A stretch of DNA of 33,688 bases from Leptolyngbyaceae cyanobacterium SL_7_1 (GTDB lineage Bacteria; Cyanobacteriota; Cyanobacteriia; Elainellales; Elainellaceae), in contig JAAUSV010000005.1 in NCBI GenBank assembly GCA_012032525.1, positions 1 to 33,688 of the forward strand. The letters are read 5' to 3'. A model generated the notes under the pieces. The model was not told the DNA's origin and ran no database searches. It was given only the letters and a program-made list of their open reading frames with translations. Below, one piece after another: positions 17,226-25,535 of this stretch (position 1 is the stretch's first letter; the number at the start of each line of letters is the position of its first letter). The position numbers were made by a program, and so were the translations under genes.

Positions 17226-18641
17226 CTAACCTGCTGAGCGGCGATCGGGCATCAAACTCATTTGCTCTAGATCCAACACCTGCGCCAATTCAGCTTCATC
17301 CATCAATCCCTTTTCTAGCACCAATTGCCGGAGCGATTTGCCAGTTTCCAGTGATTCCTTGGCGATCGCCGCTGCATTGAGATAGCCAATGTGGGTGTTT
17401 AGCGCCGTCACCAACGCTAGACTGCCTTCTGCATAAAACTGACAGCGCTCCGCGCTGACAGTAATGCCTGCTAGACAACGGGTGGTGAGAACGTCAACCG
17501 TATTCCCCAGGATTTCGATGCTATGAATCAGGTCGTAGGCAATCAGGGGCATCATCACGTTTAATTCCAACTGTCCGGCTTGGGCGGCGAAGGCGATCGC
17601 TGTATCGTAGCCCATCACCTGAAAGCAAACCATCGAAGTCATTTCTGCGATCACAGGGTTATACTTTCCGGGCATGATTGAGGAGCCAGGCTGAACCGGG
17701 GGCAGTTGGATTTCCTTCAATCCAGTTTTAGGACCCGAATCCATCAGCCGCAGATCATGGGAAATTTTGGCGAGATCTTGGGCAAGGTTGCGGAGCGTGC
17801 CCGATACCGCCACGAAGGGCGCCATACTCTGCATCGCTGCCATCAAATGGGGAGCAGGTTTCACAGGGTGTCCAATCAAATCAGATAAGACTTCTGCAAC
17901 GCGATCGGCATAGTCTGGGTGGGTATTCAATCCCGTTCCCACTGCACTTCCCCCTAACCCCAATGGAGTCAAATCGGCTGAGGCAGTTTTGATGCGGGTG
18001 AGGTGGTCAGAGAGGATTTGTGCCCACGCCCGGAAGGTTTCTCCCATCCGCACGGGAACGGCATCTTGCAAGTGGGTTCTACCGGATTTGACGATGGCGT
18101 GAAACTCCTCACCTTTGGTGGTGAGGGTGGCGATCGCCCGTGGCAGAGCAGGCAAGAGGGAATGTTCTAACGCCAACAGTGCCCCAATCCGAATTGCCGT
18201 GGGGATGACATCGTTGGTAGATTGCCCATAGTTTACATGGTCATTGGGGCTGACCCGCTGGTAATTGCCTTTTTCGTCGCCCAAGATCTCCAATGCCCGG
18301 TTCGCCAAGACCTCATTCACATTCATATGGTGGGATGTACCTGCACCCGCTTGGTAAATATCCACCACAAACTGATCCCGCAAGTTGCCGCTGAGAATTT
18401 CGTCCGCTGCTTGGACGATCGCTTGGCTGATATCCCCCGGAATGCAGGAAAGCTCTCTGTTGGCGATCGCCGTGGCTTTCTTAATCAATAGGCAAGCATC
18501 GACAAAGGTGGGGAGCGGTTTAATGCCACTGATGGGGAAATTTTCGGTGGCGCGGAGGGTTTGAATGCCGTAGTAGATCTGGGTGGGGAGCGATCGTTCT
18601 CCCATGGAATCTTTTTCGATGCGGTAGGTTGGTTCAGTCAT
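17226..18641 (-). CDS. aspA: Aspartate ammonia-lyase (aspartase)
   Basis: The enzyme reversibly converts L-aspartate to fumarate and ammonia. The 471-residue product belongs to the aspartase/class II fumarase superfamily. It has 'AGAGTSHHMNVNEV' (98-111), 'HVNYGQSTND' (135-144), 'SGRTHLQDAVPVRMGE' (186-201) and the flexible catalytic 'GSSIMPGKYNPV' loop (319-330, nucleophile region Ser-Ser). The N-terminal 'LPTQIYYGIQTLRATENFPI' is aspartase-like rather than fumarase-like. The loop has KYNP where most relatives have KVNP. The upstream GT2 gene ends 2 bp before this start, so the two are almost certainly co-transcribed. A class II fumarase is the alternative, but aspartase is favoured. Confidence 0.88.
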   Translation of the reverse strand: MTEPTYRIEKDSMGERSLPTQIYYGIQTLRATENFPISGIKPLPTFVDACLLIKKATAIANRELSCIPGDISQAIVQAADEILSGNLRDQFVVDIYQAGAGTSHHMNVNEVLANRALEILGDEKGNYQRVSPNDHVNYGQSTNDVIPTAIRIGALLALEHSLLPALPRAIATLTTKGEEFHAIVKSGRTHLQDAVPVRMGETFRAWAQILSDHLTRIKTASADLTPLGLGGSAVGTGLNTHPDYADRVAEVLSDLIGHPVKPAPHLMAAMQSMAPFVAVSGTLRNLAQDLAKISHDLRLMDSGPKTGLKEIQLPPVQPGSSIMPGKYNPVIAEMTSMVCFQVMGYDTAIAFAAQAGQLELNVMMPLIAYDLIHSIEILGNTVDVLTTRCLAGITVSAERCQFYAEGSLALVTALNTHIGYLNAAAIAKESLETGKSLRQLVLEKGLMDEAELAQVLDLEQMSLMPDRRSAG

Positions 18642-18643
18642 AG

Positions 18644-19372
18644 CTAAGATTCCATCAAGGGTGGTTTATATCGATACTTGGGTTTGAAAAATAGATTGTA
18701 TTTCAAGATACAGTAGATTGCTTTGAAGCCGTCCTTCCAGCCAATCTTTTTGCCTTCCTCGTAGGTGCGTCCATAGTAAGAAATACCAACTTCATAAATC
18801 CGGCAACCCATTTTTGCTACTTTAGCTGTGATTTCCGGCTCAAATCCAAAACGATTTTCTTCAACATGTATAGATTGAACGACCTCTCGACGAAATGCCT
18901 TGTAGCAAGTCTCCATATCAGTGAGGTTGATATTAGTAAACATGTTGGAAAGCGTCGTAAGAAATTGGTTTCCAACCATGTGCCAGTAGTAAACTACACG
19001 GTGGGGGCGACCTCCTAAAAATCTGGAACCATATACTACATCAGCTTTACCACTCAAAATTGGTTCAATCAAGAGTGGATATTCTTGAGGATCGTACTCT
19101 AGATCAGCATCCTGAATAATCACAATATCTCCTGTAGCAAATTTAAACCCTGTTCGGAGAGCAGCCCCTTTTCCACAATTTTTTTGATGATAAATAATTT
19201 GATCAACCTCTACTTCAATGTTCGACTGTAATAGTTCCCTTGTGCCATCAATAGAGAAATCATCCACAATGATGATTTCTAAGTTATGAATAGGCGAGTT
19301 TTTGACTGCCTGAACGACCTTAGAAATGGTTGATAGTTCGTTATAACAAGGAATAACAATAGATAATTTCAT
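18644..19372 (-). CDS. GT2 glycosyltransferase, polyprenyl-phosphate sugar synthase type
   Basis: A 242-residue GT-A fold enzyme resembling dolichyl/undecaprenyl-phosphate mannose or glucose synthases, which load one sugar onto the lipid carrier at the inner face of the membrane. Motifs are '[15 protein letters not shown]', '[13 protein letters not shown]', '[16 protein letters not shown]', the DxD-type 'QDADLEYDP', and '[14 protein letters not shown]' with '[12 protein letters not shown]'. It has no C-terminal transmembrane pair, so it is the short soluble or peripheral type. It is the first gene of a minus-strand unit with aspA, which begins 2 bp downstream. It faces away from the plus-strand glycan genes across a gap of about 530 bp. 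Confidence 0.88.
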   Translation of the reverse strand: MKLSIVIPCYNELSTISKVVQAVKNSPIHNLEIIIVDDFSIDGTRELLQSNIEVEVDQIIYHQKNCGKGAALRTGFKFATGDIVIIQDADLEYDPQEYPLLIEPILSGKADVVYGSRFLGGRPHRVVYYWHMVGNQFLTTLSNMFTNINLTDMETCYKAFRREVVQSIHVEENRFGFEPEITAKVAKMGCRIYEVGISYYGRTYEEGKKIGWKDGFKAIYCILKYNLFFKPKYRYKPPLMES

Positions 19373-19901
19373 AAATTTAGTATTGGCGACGATACCTTGA
19401 AAGTTAGTATTGATAGGTTTGATCAGAAGAGCTTATGTACCCATTGAAATACGGGAGTGATCCACTGAATTCTTTAAATTTTGTCCTGTAGAGTATCCCT
19501 TGCCAGATAGGAGCACGATCAGAGATTTTTGTCAATCAGCCGCCTTGAACCTAGAATCTCCGCATCAAGCGAAAATGCAGCTTTTGAAGAGTTTTGTCGA
19601 AGACTTCCTATGGAGGATTATTCAGGAATGACGATAAACCTTTCTTGATAGACAAACCATTTAGTGCTAATTTTCTTAATGAGCTTGAGCCTGTAGTAGT
19701 GTACTACTCTCATTGAAAAATGCAAGCCATTGCACGGGTGTTAGTACTTAACTTAGTGATAGTTTAAAGGACAGCTTAAATGATTTAACCTAGGTTAAGC
19801 AAATTCTTGGAAGTAGGTAAAGTTGGATTTTCAGTGAATAACTAGTCTTACTTGGTTGAGTCGTTAGTTAAAACATTCTATTGATTCGGAATAACGGTCA
19901 G
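19373..19901. other. Long gene-free divergent promoter region
   Basis: About 530 AT-rich bases between a minus-strand GT2 gene and the plus-strand glycan genes. I find no convincing reading frame. It must hold promoters for both directions and contains the palindrome listed at 19785-19798. No tRNA or clear terminator is visible. Confidence 0.55.
19785..19798. promoter_or_regulatory. Perfect 14-bp palindrome, possible operator
   Basis: TTAACCTAGGTTAA is an exact inverted repeat. An outer pair GCTTAA (19774-19779) and TTAAGC (19795-19800) partly overlaps it. It lies about 100 bp before the first plus-strand glycan gene. It may bind a dimeric regulator; no regulator is identified. Confidence 0.4.
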
Positions 19902-21218
19902 ATGAAAGTGATTTTGATAAGCACTTATGATGTTGAAGGAGGGGCAGCAAGAGCCGCCCATCGGCTACATCAAGGATTAAGACAGATAGGTCAAGATGTC
20001 CTCATGTTGTCAAGATACAAAGTGTCATCTGACGATACTATCGGAAGAATCAACCCCCTACTAGGGGTAGGAATTGATCGATTAGAGCAGTTACAAGCTA
20101 TTCAAGATGAGTATATTAATGCAAATCGAACTAATCTTTCAAACACCCTCTTTTCCTTACCTTATCCAGGTTTTGATCTCAGTCAGCTTGCCTGTGTTCA
20201 GGAGGCAGACATAATCAATCTTCACTGGGTCGCCTATTTCCAATCTCCACATACGATAAAAAAATTACTTGATTTAGGTAAGCCAATCGTTTGGACATTA
20301 CACGATATGTGGGCATTCACTGGGGGATGTCACTACTCATCGGGGTGTACAAAGTACAAGGATGACTGTGGGTCGTGTCCTCAACTGTTAAGTGATCCAT
20401 TTAACATTGCAGCACTCGTGCTTAAGGATAAGATTGAATCTATATTAGGGGAGAATCTAACGATCGTTACTCCTAGCCGATGGTTGGCTGATTGTGCTAG
20501 GGAAAGTCGATTGTTTAAGCACAATTCAATCCATGTGATTCCCTATGGCATAGAAGCGGATGTTTTTACTCCACTGCCTAAACCAGATGCAAAGCAGCAA
20601 CTTGGAATTGATTCAAACAAAATAACATTGCTATTTGGTGCAGGTACAGGGGTTGAGTTGAGAAAAGGATTTGCTGAGCTGGTAGAAGCAGTGCAGTATT
20701 GCCTAGAAAACCTTAAATTTCAACAATTGGTTGTAGATGGGTTGATTGAAATTCTCTGTTTTGGATATCCTAGTCAATTATTAGACTTGTTAGCTATTCC
20801 TGTGCGATCGCTTGGAGTAGTCACTTCCGATCATCAACTGAGAACAATCTATTCTGCGGCAGATTACTTTATTCTTCCGTCTTTGGAGGATAATCTGCCA
20901 AATACAATGATGGAGGCAATGAGCTGCGGGACACCTGTAATTGCCTTTGACTCTGGAGGAATCCCTGATATGGTTGAAAATGGTATTACTGGACGACTCG
21001 TACCCACCAAAGATACGCGAAAGTTAGCACATGCTATTCTTGATTGCGTATTTGATTTAACGGATCGTCAACGTATGAGCATTGCTTGCCGTGAAGTGAT
21101 AGGGAATAAATATAGTATTTCTGTCCAAGCGGAACGTTATGTATCACTTTTTCAGAAGCTTTTAGAGCCTCGCACTGAAACTAGCACTCCATTGATGCCC
21201 AACATTTCTACCAATTGA
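19902..21218 (+). CDS. Glycosyltransferase family 4 protein with cysteine-rich motif
   Basis: A 438-residue GT-B enzyme. ATG 19902 (MKVILISTYDVEGGAARAAH) is preferred over the in-frame TTG at 19881 because the conserved first strand begins there. The N-terminal half has the acceptor-side loop 'EGGAARAAHRL' and 'WTLHDMWAFTGGCHYSSGC', followed by a Cys cluster (GC-x5-C-x6-C-x2-C) that is common in one GT4 subfamily. The donor half has 'VTPSRWLADCA', 'HVIPYGIEADVF' and the EX7E region 'PSLEDNLPNTMMEAMSCGTP'. It is the first gene of a plus-strand run, with the next start 21 bp after its stop. Confidence 0.88.
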   Translation: MKVILISTYDVEGGAARAAHRLHQGLRQIGQDVLMLSRYKVSSDDTIGRINPLLGVGIDRLEQLQAIQDEYINANRTNLSNTLFSLPYPGFDLSQLACVQEADIINLHWVAYFQSPHTIKKLLDLGKPIVWTLHDMWAFTGGCHYSSGCTKYKDDCGSCPQLLSDPFNIAALVLKDKIESILGENLTIVTPSRWLADCARESRLFKHNSIHVIPYGIEADVFTPLPKPDAKQQLGIDSNKITLLFGAGTGVELRKGFAELVEAVQYCLENLKFQQLVVDGLIEILCFGYPSQLLDLLAIPVRSLGVVTSDHQLRTIYSAADYFILPSLEDNLPNTMMEAMSCGTPVIAFDSGGIPDMVENGITGRLVPTKDTRKLAHAILDCVFDLTDRQRMSIACREVIGNKYSISVQAERYVSLFQKLLEPRTETSTPLMPNISTN

Positions 21219-21239
21219 ACAATTTAGGGAGGAGCACCT

Positions 21240-23429
21240 GTGTCAAACTCAGCATCCAACATTCCCTCTGGAGATGTTATTTCCACTTCGGTAGATCCTA
21301 CTGTTGGCTCAGCGTTTGCTCAAGCATTTGATTCAATTGCTCTTAAGTCAGTCACTTCCAAATTGAAGAAGGCTCAAGAAGAATTGGAGTTACAAAAGCA
21401 GGCATCTCAACAATCTAGCAACTATATACAACAACTGTTGTGTGAGAAGCAGGAGTTGCAAAACCAAGTTGTAGAGCTTGAGCAATGTAATCTGGCTCTA
21501 ACTGAGCAATTAACAACTAAGAACACCGTTCTTACCAAGCTTCGTAGTCAACTCAACTCAATTAATCTGAATCGCGCCCGATTGATCAATGAGCTGCATC
21601 AGTCAAAAGAAAACTTAAGACAGCAGCTTCATAATAAACATCTTGAACTAAGCCAGCTTAGTCGTCAGCACAAGCGAGATTATAATCAGCTCAAACGACA
21701 AAATAATGAGTTGTCTCGATCGCTCAATCACTTGACTGAGGAGATACAGTACCTATCAACTGGTAAAGCTGCGATTCGAGGAATTATCAAAGCCATCCTT
21801 AGAAAGATTGGTATTTACAATTTCGTCTATCGGCGTTACCAGGTATTTGTTCCAGCTTACAATCTGTTGCTGCGCGATCGCTGGCAGCCCGCCACCATTG
21901 CAAAAAATGGCTTAAACTCTAAAATCCTTGAACCAGATGTCCTCAATCCAAATCAGGCTAGTAAGCAGAATAAACAGGCACTCAAGGTGCCTGTTAAAGT
22001 AGCAAGCGCTGAGGCTGTTGAAGAATTCTCAGAACAGATGATTCTCAACCCCACTATGGATTCCTCCTGGATTGAAGCGGTTGTTGTTGCGCGTGGATTG
22101 GGTTTAGAGCCGACTTTAGACCTAAAAAATCAGCAATTGACCCACCTGAGCGATTTAGTGGATAACCCTCAAACTGTTCTTTGCATTAATCCACCATGCC
22201 ATCTTCTGCCGTTACTACAGATCTGGAGAAAAAGAGGCACAGCAGTGACAGTGGTTGCCTGCACAAAACCCATCCAGGAACAACTCCGCTCATGGGAAAT
22301 TGAGGCTTTTACACGGAACCTGGGTCGGTGGATGATCGATTTCAGCAAAGCTGATCTCGTGGAATATGACGTTGTGTGTGTAGGAGAGCCGTTATTAGAA
22401 GATGTTACGACTCTATTTCAAGGGCGGCTATCAGCAAAGACTAGTGTGATACTTACACATGGTGGCGAGAGCGATCGTCAAAGCGATCGTCAATCGGAAC
22501 AAGCGCTATCCCAGTTACTGCAAGACCAGCCAGTACATGTTCGCGCTACCAACTTTTCCCTATACTCATCTCCACCCACGCTATGGGTAGCACCATTGCT
22601 CCAATCCCTTGTGGTTGAGGTGGATTTGCAATGGCCCTGGAATTATCCAGTTGTTAAGGCAACAGCCACACTACCCTCTGGCAACCCGTGGCCCAAGATT
22701 TCGATTGTAACTGTGACGCTTAACCAAGGACGGTATTTGGAGGAAACGTTGCGATCGGTCTTGATGCAAGGGTATCCAAATCTGGAATATATCATTCTTG
22801 ATGGCGGTTCTAAAGACGAAACCATCTCCATTTTGGAGCGGTATAGTAGCCAATTGGCTTACTGGGTCAGTGAGCCAGATAATGGTCAATCGAATGCATT
22901 AAACAAGGGTTTTGGCAAGGCAACGGGAGATATTTTGGCATGGCTCAATAGTGATGATTGCTATCCACCCCTGGCACTTCACCGAGTAGCGATCGCCTTT
23001 GATGCCTACCAAAGCGACATGGTAGTGGGAGGCTGTCAGCTCAGGAAAGGGAATTGCCCTGTCCCATTTACAACCCATCGCAGCGCCATTCCCGTTGGCA
23101 AGGTTGTTCCCCTCCCCCTCAATCGGTTGCTCGACTTGGAGGGGTGTTGGCAAACGGGCGAATTCTTTTATCAGCCTGAGGTATTTTGGACACGGGAATT
23201 GTGGCAGCGAGTTGGAGCAAGCCTAAATGAGGACATGTTTTACAGCATGGACTATGAATTGTGGCTACGTATGGCTCAGGCACAGGCAACAATGGTTCAC
23301 GTTCCGGATGTACTCGCTCTATATCGAGTCCATGAGCAGCAAAAAACCTATGGAGATGACTTACCTTTTCTGAAAGAATTGAGACAAATTAATAAACAGT
23401 TTCGGGAGCGGATTGTTAGTTCTAAATAG
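21240..23429 (+). CDS. Coiled-coil protein with C-terminal GT2 glycosyltransferase domain
   Basis: A 729-residue multidomain protein starting at GTG 21240 behind a strong GGGAGGAG (21227-21234). Residues about 36-175 are a long coiled coil. Residues 175-215 form a basic, partly hydrophobic segment ('GIIKAILRKIGIYNFVYRRY') that could lie on the membrane. Residues about 275-465 form an unassigned alpha/beta domain ('VLCINPPCHLLPLLQIW', 'VVCVGEPLLEDV') that may be a degenerate GT-B-like half. Residues 486-725 are a GT2 domain: 'KISIVTVTLNQGRYLEETL', 'YIILDGGSKDET', 'WVSEPDNGQSNALNKG' and DxD-equivalent 'LNSDD'. The C-terminal domain is confidently a transferase; the middle domain is not. It follows the GT4 gene by 21 bp. 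Confidence 0.85.
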   Translation: MSNSASNIPSGDVISTSVDPTVGSAFAQAFDSIALKSVTSKLKKAQEELELQKQASQQSSNYIQQLLCEKQELQNQVVELEQCNLALTEQLTTKNTVLTKLRSQLNSINLNRARLINELHQSKENLRQQLHNKHLELSQLSRQHKRDYNQLKRQNNELSRSLNHLTEEIQYLSTGKAAIRGIIKAILRKIGIYNFVYRRYQVFVPAYNLLLRDRWQPATIAKNGLNSKILEPDVLNPNQASKQNKQALKVPVKVASAEAVEEFSEQMILNPTMDSSWIEAVVVARGLGLEPTLDLKNQQLTHLSDLVDNPQTVLCINPPCHLLPLLQIWRKRGTAVTVVACTKPIQEQLRSWEIEAFTRNLGRWMIDFSKADLVEYDVVCVGEPLLEDVTTLFQGRLSAKTSVILTHGGESDRQSDRQSEQALSQLLQDQPVHVRATNFSLYSSPPTLWVAPLLQSLVVEVDLQWPWNYPVVKATATLPSGNPWPKISIVTVTLNQGRYLEETLRSVLMQGYPNLEYIILDGGSKDETISILERYSSQLAYWVSEPDNGQSNALNKGFGKATGDILAWLNSDDCYPPLALHRVAIAFDAYQSDMVVGGCQLRKGNCPVPFTTHRSAIPVGKVVPLPLNRLLDLEGCWQTGEFFYQPEVFWTRELWQRVGASLNEDMFYSMDYELWLRMAQAQATMVHVPDVLALYRVHEQQKTYGDDLPFLKELRQINKQFRERIVSSK

Positions 23430-23560
23430 AACATAACCTGTTGAAACCACATACCCATTGTGATTTTAGTTTTCTTGATCAATTGCTGACTAATAATTTG
23501 ATTGTTTTTAGTCCGAGGGGGTATTGTTCACTGTGGCATACATGATCACAAAGTAAAATC

Positions 23561-24754
23561 ATGATTGAAACTGTTTCCAATCCATTGACATCAGTAGAGT
23601 TATCCGATCGACCTCTAGTTTCTGTAGTAATGCCTTGTCTAAATGAGGAAGAGGCGCTCAGTAGTTGTATTGAAAAGATTCAATCCACCTTTGCTGCCGC
23701 ACACATCAACGGTGAAATTGTTGTTTGTGATAATGGATCGACAGATAACTCGGTGGCGATCGCAGAAAGCATGGGTGTCAGAGTTGTTCATCAACCCCTG
23801 CGGGGATACGGTAATGCTTACAGTAAAGGCTTTGCCAATGCCCACGGAACTTTTCTTATTATGGGGGACGCAGATGACACCTATGACTTCAGAATGATTC
23901 CACAGTTTCTTGATTACCTCTGCAACAAGAACTACGAGTTTGTTACCGGCAGTCGATACCTTCACGGTGGTCAAACAGCAATTCCTTTCTTGCACCGGCT
24001 TTTTGGCAATCCTGCTTTAACAGCACTTTTAAATTTTCTATTTGGAACTCGTTACACAGATGTTTATTGTGGCTTTCGAGGATTTTCTCGTGCCGCCTAT
24101 GAAGCGATTTGTCCTGTCAGTCCAGGCATGGAATTCAATTTGGAATTGGCAATCAACGCAGGATTAGCCAATTTAAGAATTGCTGAAATTCCTATTCAAC
24201 TTCATCCTCGCAAAGGTGAATCGAAACTAAGAACGATGCGAGATGGATGGCGTAGCTTAAGAATGATGTTATTGTACTGCCCCAATAAAATTTTTCTGTA
24301 TCCTGGTCTAGCGATTTTGCTGCTAGGGGTTTGTACACACATTACTGTTTTGTTAAATCTAGTTCACTATCAAGGGCGTTCCTTAGGAGCGGTAACAGGA
24401 ATATTTGCAACAATCTTTAGTGTCGTAGGATTTGAAATCCTTAATTTGGGATTACATGCTAAGACCTATTCATGGAGCCGACGATTTGATAGAAATAATC
24501 TGTTTTTAAGACAATTCTACAAGCGCTTCAACTTAGAATCTGGTCTTTTGTTAGGGTTAAGCATGATGTTAGGTGGCAGTTTGATTCTAGTAAATCTAGT
24601 AGTTAGTTGGATTGATTCAAATTTCATGCCATTGGAACAGCCTGGCTGGGCTTCCCTTGCTGCTACTCTCATCATCATTGGGTGTGGAATCGTGTTTTCC
24701 TCATTGTTTATTTCATCCATGTCAATGAAGAAATTGGAGGTTTATGAGCAGTAG
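23561..24754 (+). CDS. Membrane-anchored GT2 glycosyltransferase
   Basis: A 397-residue protein with an N-terminal GT2 domain and a C-terminal membrane part. Motifs are 'PLVSVVMPCLNEEEAL', 'EIVVCDNGSTDNS', 'LRGYGNAYSKGFANAHG' and the metal-binding 'MGDADDTYDF' (DADD at 103-106), followed by 'DVYCGFRGFSR'. Four transmembrane helices are likely at about 244-266, 276-298, 326-349 and 363-386. This layout resembles polyprenyl-phosphate sugar synthases with a membrane tail, which supply lipid-linked sugar to GT-C enzymes. The methyltransferase gene starts inside its last codons (11-bp overlap), indicating coupled translation. Confidence 0.88.
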   Translation: MIETVSNPLTSVELSDRPLVSVVMPCLNEEEALSSCIEKIQSTFAAAHINGEIVVCDNGSTDNSVAIAESMGVRVVHQPLRGYGNAYSKGFANAHGTFLIMGDADDTYDFRMIPQFLDYLCNKNYEFVTGSRYLHGGQTAIPFLHRLFGNPALTALLNFLFGTRYTDVYCGFRGFSRAAYEAICPVSPGMEFNLELAINAGLANLRIAEIPIQLHPRKGESKLRTMRDGWRSLRMMLLYCPNKIFLYPGLAILLLGVCTHITVLLNLVHYQGRSLGAVTGIFATIFSVVGFEILNLGLHAKTYSWSRRFDRNNLFLRQFYKRFNLESGLLLGLSMMLGGSLILVNLVVSWIDSNFMPLEQPGWASLAATLIIIGCGIVFSSLFISSMSMKKLEVYEQ

Positions 24755-25457
24755 GAAACATAGTTATGATCAGTTGCCGGATTTAGGTAGAACCGGACGT
24801 AGTCCATATGTTCAACCCAACTTAGCAGGAATAGTTAGCAAAATTTCTTGGCAAGCTCGTAGAAAAATGTTTGTGGTTCTGATGGAAATGATTCAACCCA
24901 CAGCTACAACAACCGTCATTGATGTGGGAGTAACGTCGGATCAGCGAGAGGACTCAAATTTCTTTGAGAAGCTCTATCCTTACCCTGAGAAGGTTATTGC
25001 AACCGGATTGGAGGATGCAAGCTTTTTGGAAAAAGACCTTCCAGGATTAACCTACATTCAGACAGATGGTTTAAGTTTGCCGTTTGCCGATCAAAGTTTT
25101 GATCTGGCAGTAAGCTTTGCTGTGATTGAGCACGTTGGCGATCGAGAGAAGCAGAAAGCATTTTTGCACGAGCTTTGTCGCGTTGGGCGAGTTTGTTGTA
25201 TTACAACTCCAAACCGGTGGTATCCAATCGAGTTTCATACCATGATGCCCCTTTTGCATTGGTTACCGTTGCCGTGGTTTCGTAGAATTTTGAAGTTGAT
25301 AGGAAAGAGCTTTTGGGCTGAGGAAAACCATTTAAACCCGTTATCAGAAAAGGAGATTTTGCAAATTCTTCCTGCAAACGTCAGGTTTAGGACTAGGCAT
25401 CATAAGTTGCTAGGGCTGGTCTCTAACCTGCTATTCATTGTTGAAAATGATGTGTAA
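24744..25457 (+). CDS. Class I SAM-dependent methyltransferase
   Basis: A 237-residue methyltransferase of the type 11-like group. Motif I is unusual: 'TTVIDVGVTSDQREDSNFFE' replaces the classic DxGxGxG. The rest of the fold is recognisable: 'GLEDASFLEKDLPGL', 'IQTDGLSLPFADQSFDLAVS' and 'AVIEHVGDREKQKAFLHEL', then 'VCCITTPNRWYP'. The ATG at 24744 overlaps the end of the preceding GT2 gene by 11 bp, and GGAG lies just upstream. It probably methylates a sugar or lipid intermediate made by neighbouring enzymes; the substrate is an inference from context. Confidence 0.82.
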   Translation: MSSRKHSYDQLPDLGRTGRSPYVQPNLAGIVSKISWQARRKMFVVLMEMIQPTATTTVIDVGVTSDQREDSNFFEKLYPYPEKVIATGLEDASFLEKDLPGLTYIQTDGLSLPFADQSFDLAVSFAVIEHVGDREKQKAFLHELCRVGRVCCITTPNRWYPIEFHTMMPLLHWLPLPWFRRILKLIGKSFWAEENHLNPLSEKEILQILPANVRFRTRHHKLLGLVSNLLFIVENDV

Positions 25458-25535
25458 TGGGATTTCTTAGTCAAGGCTGTTGAGTGTAGTAGTAACTGTT
25501 GAAAACGGTGTGTACATAACTCATTATTTCCAAGG

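Noticed and set aside
23419-23432. Hairpin GTTCTA-AA-TAGAAC at the end of the 21240 gene
   Set aside because: Only 6 AT-rich pairs with a two-base loop and no T-tract; too weak to call a terminator.
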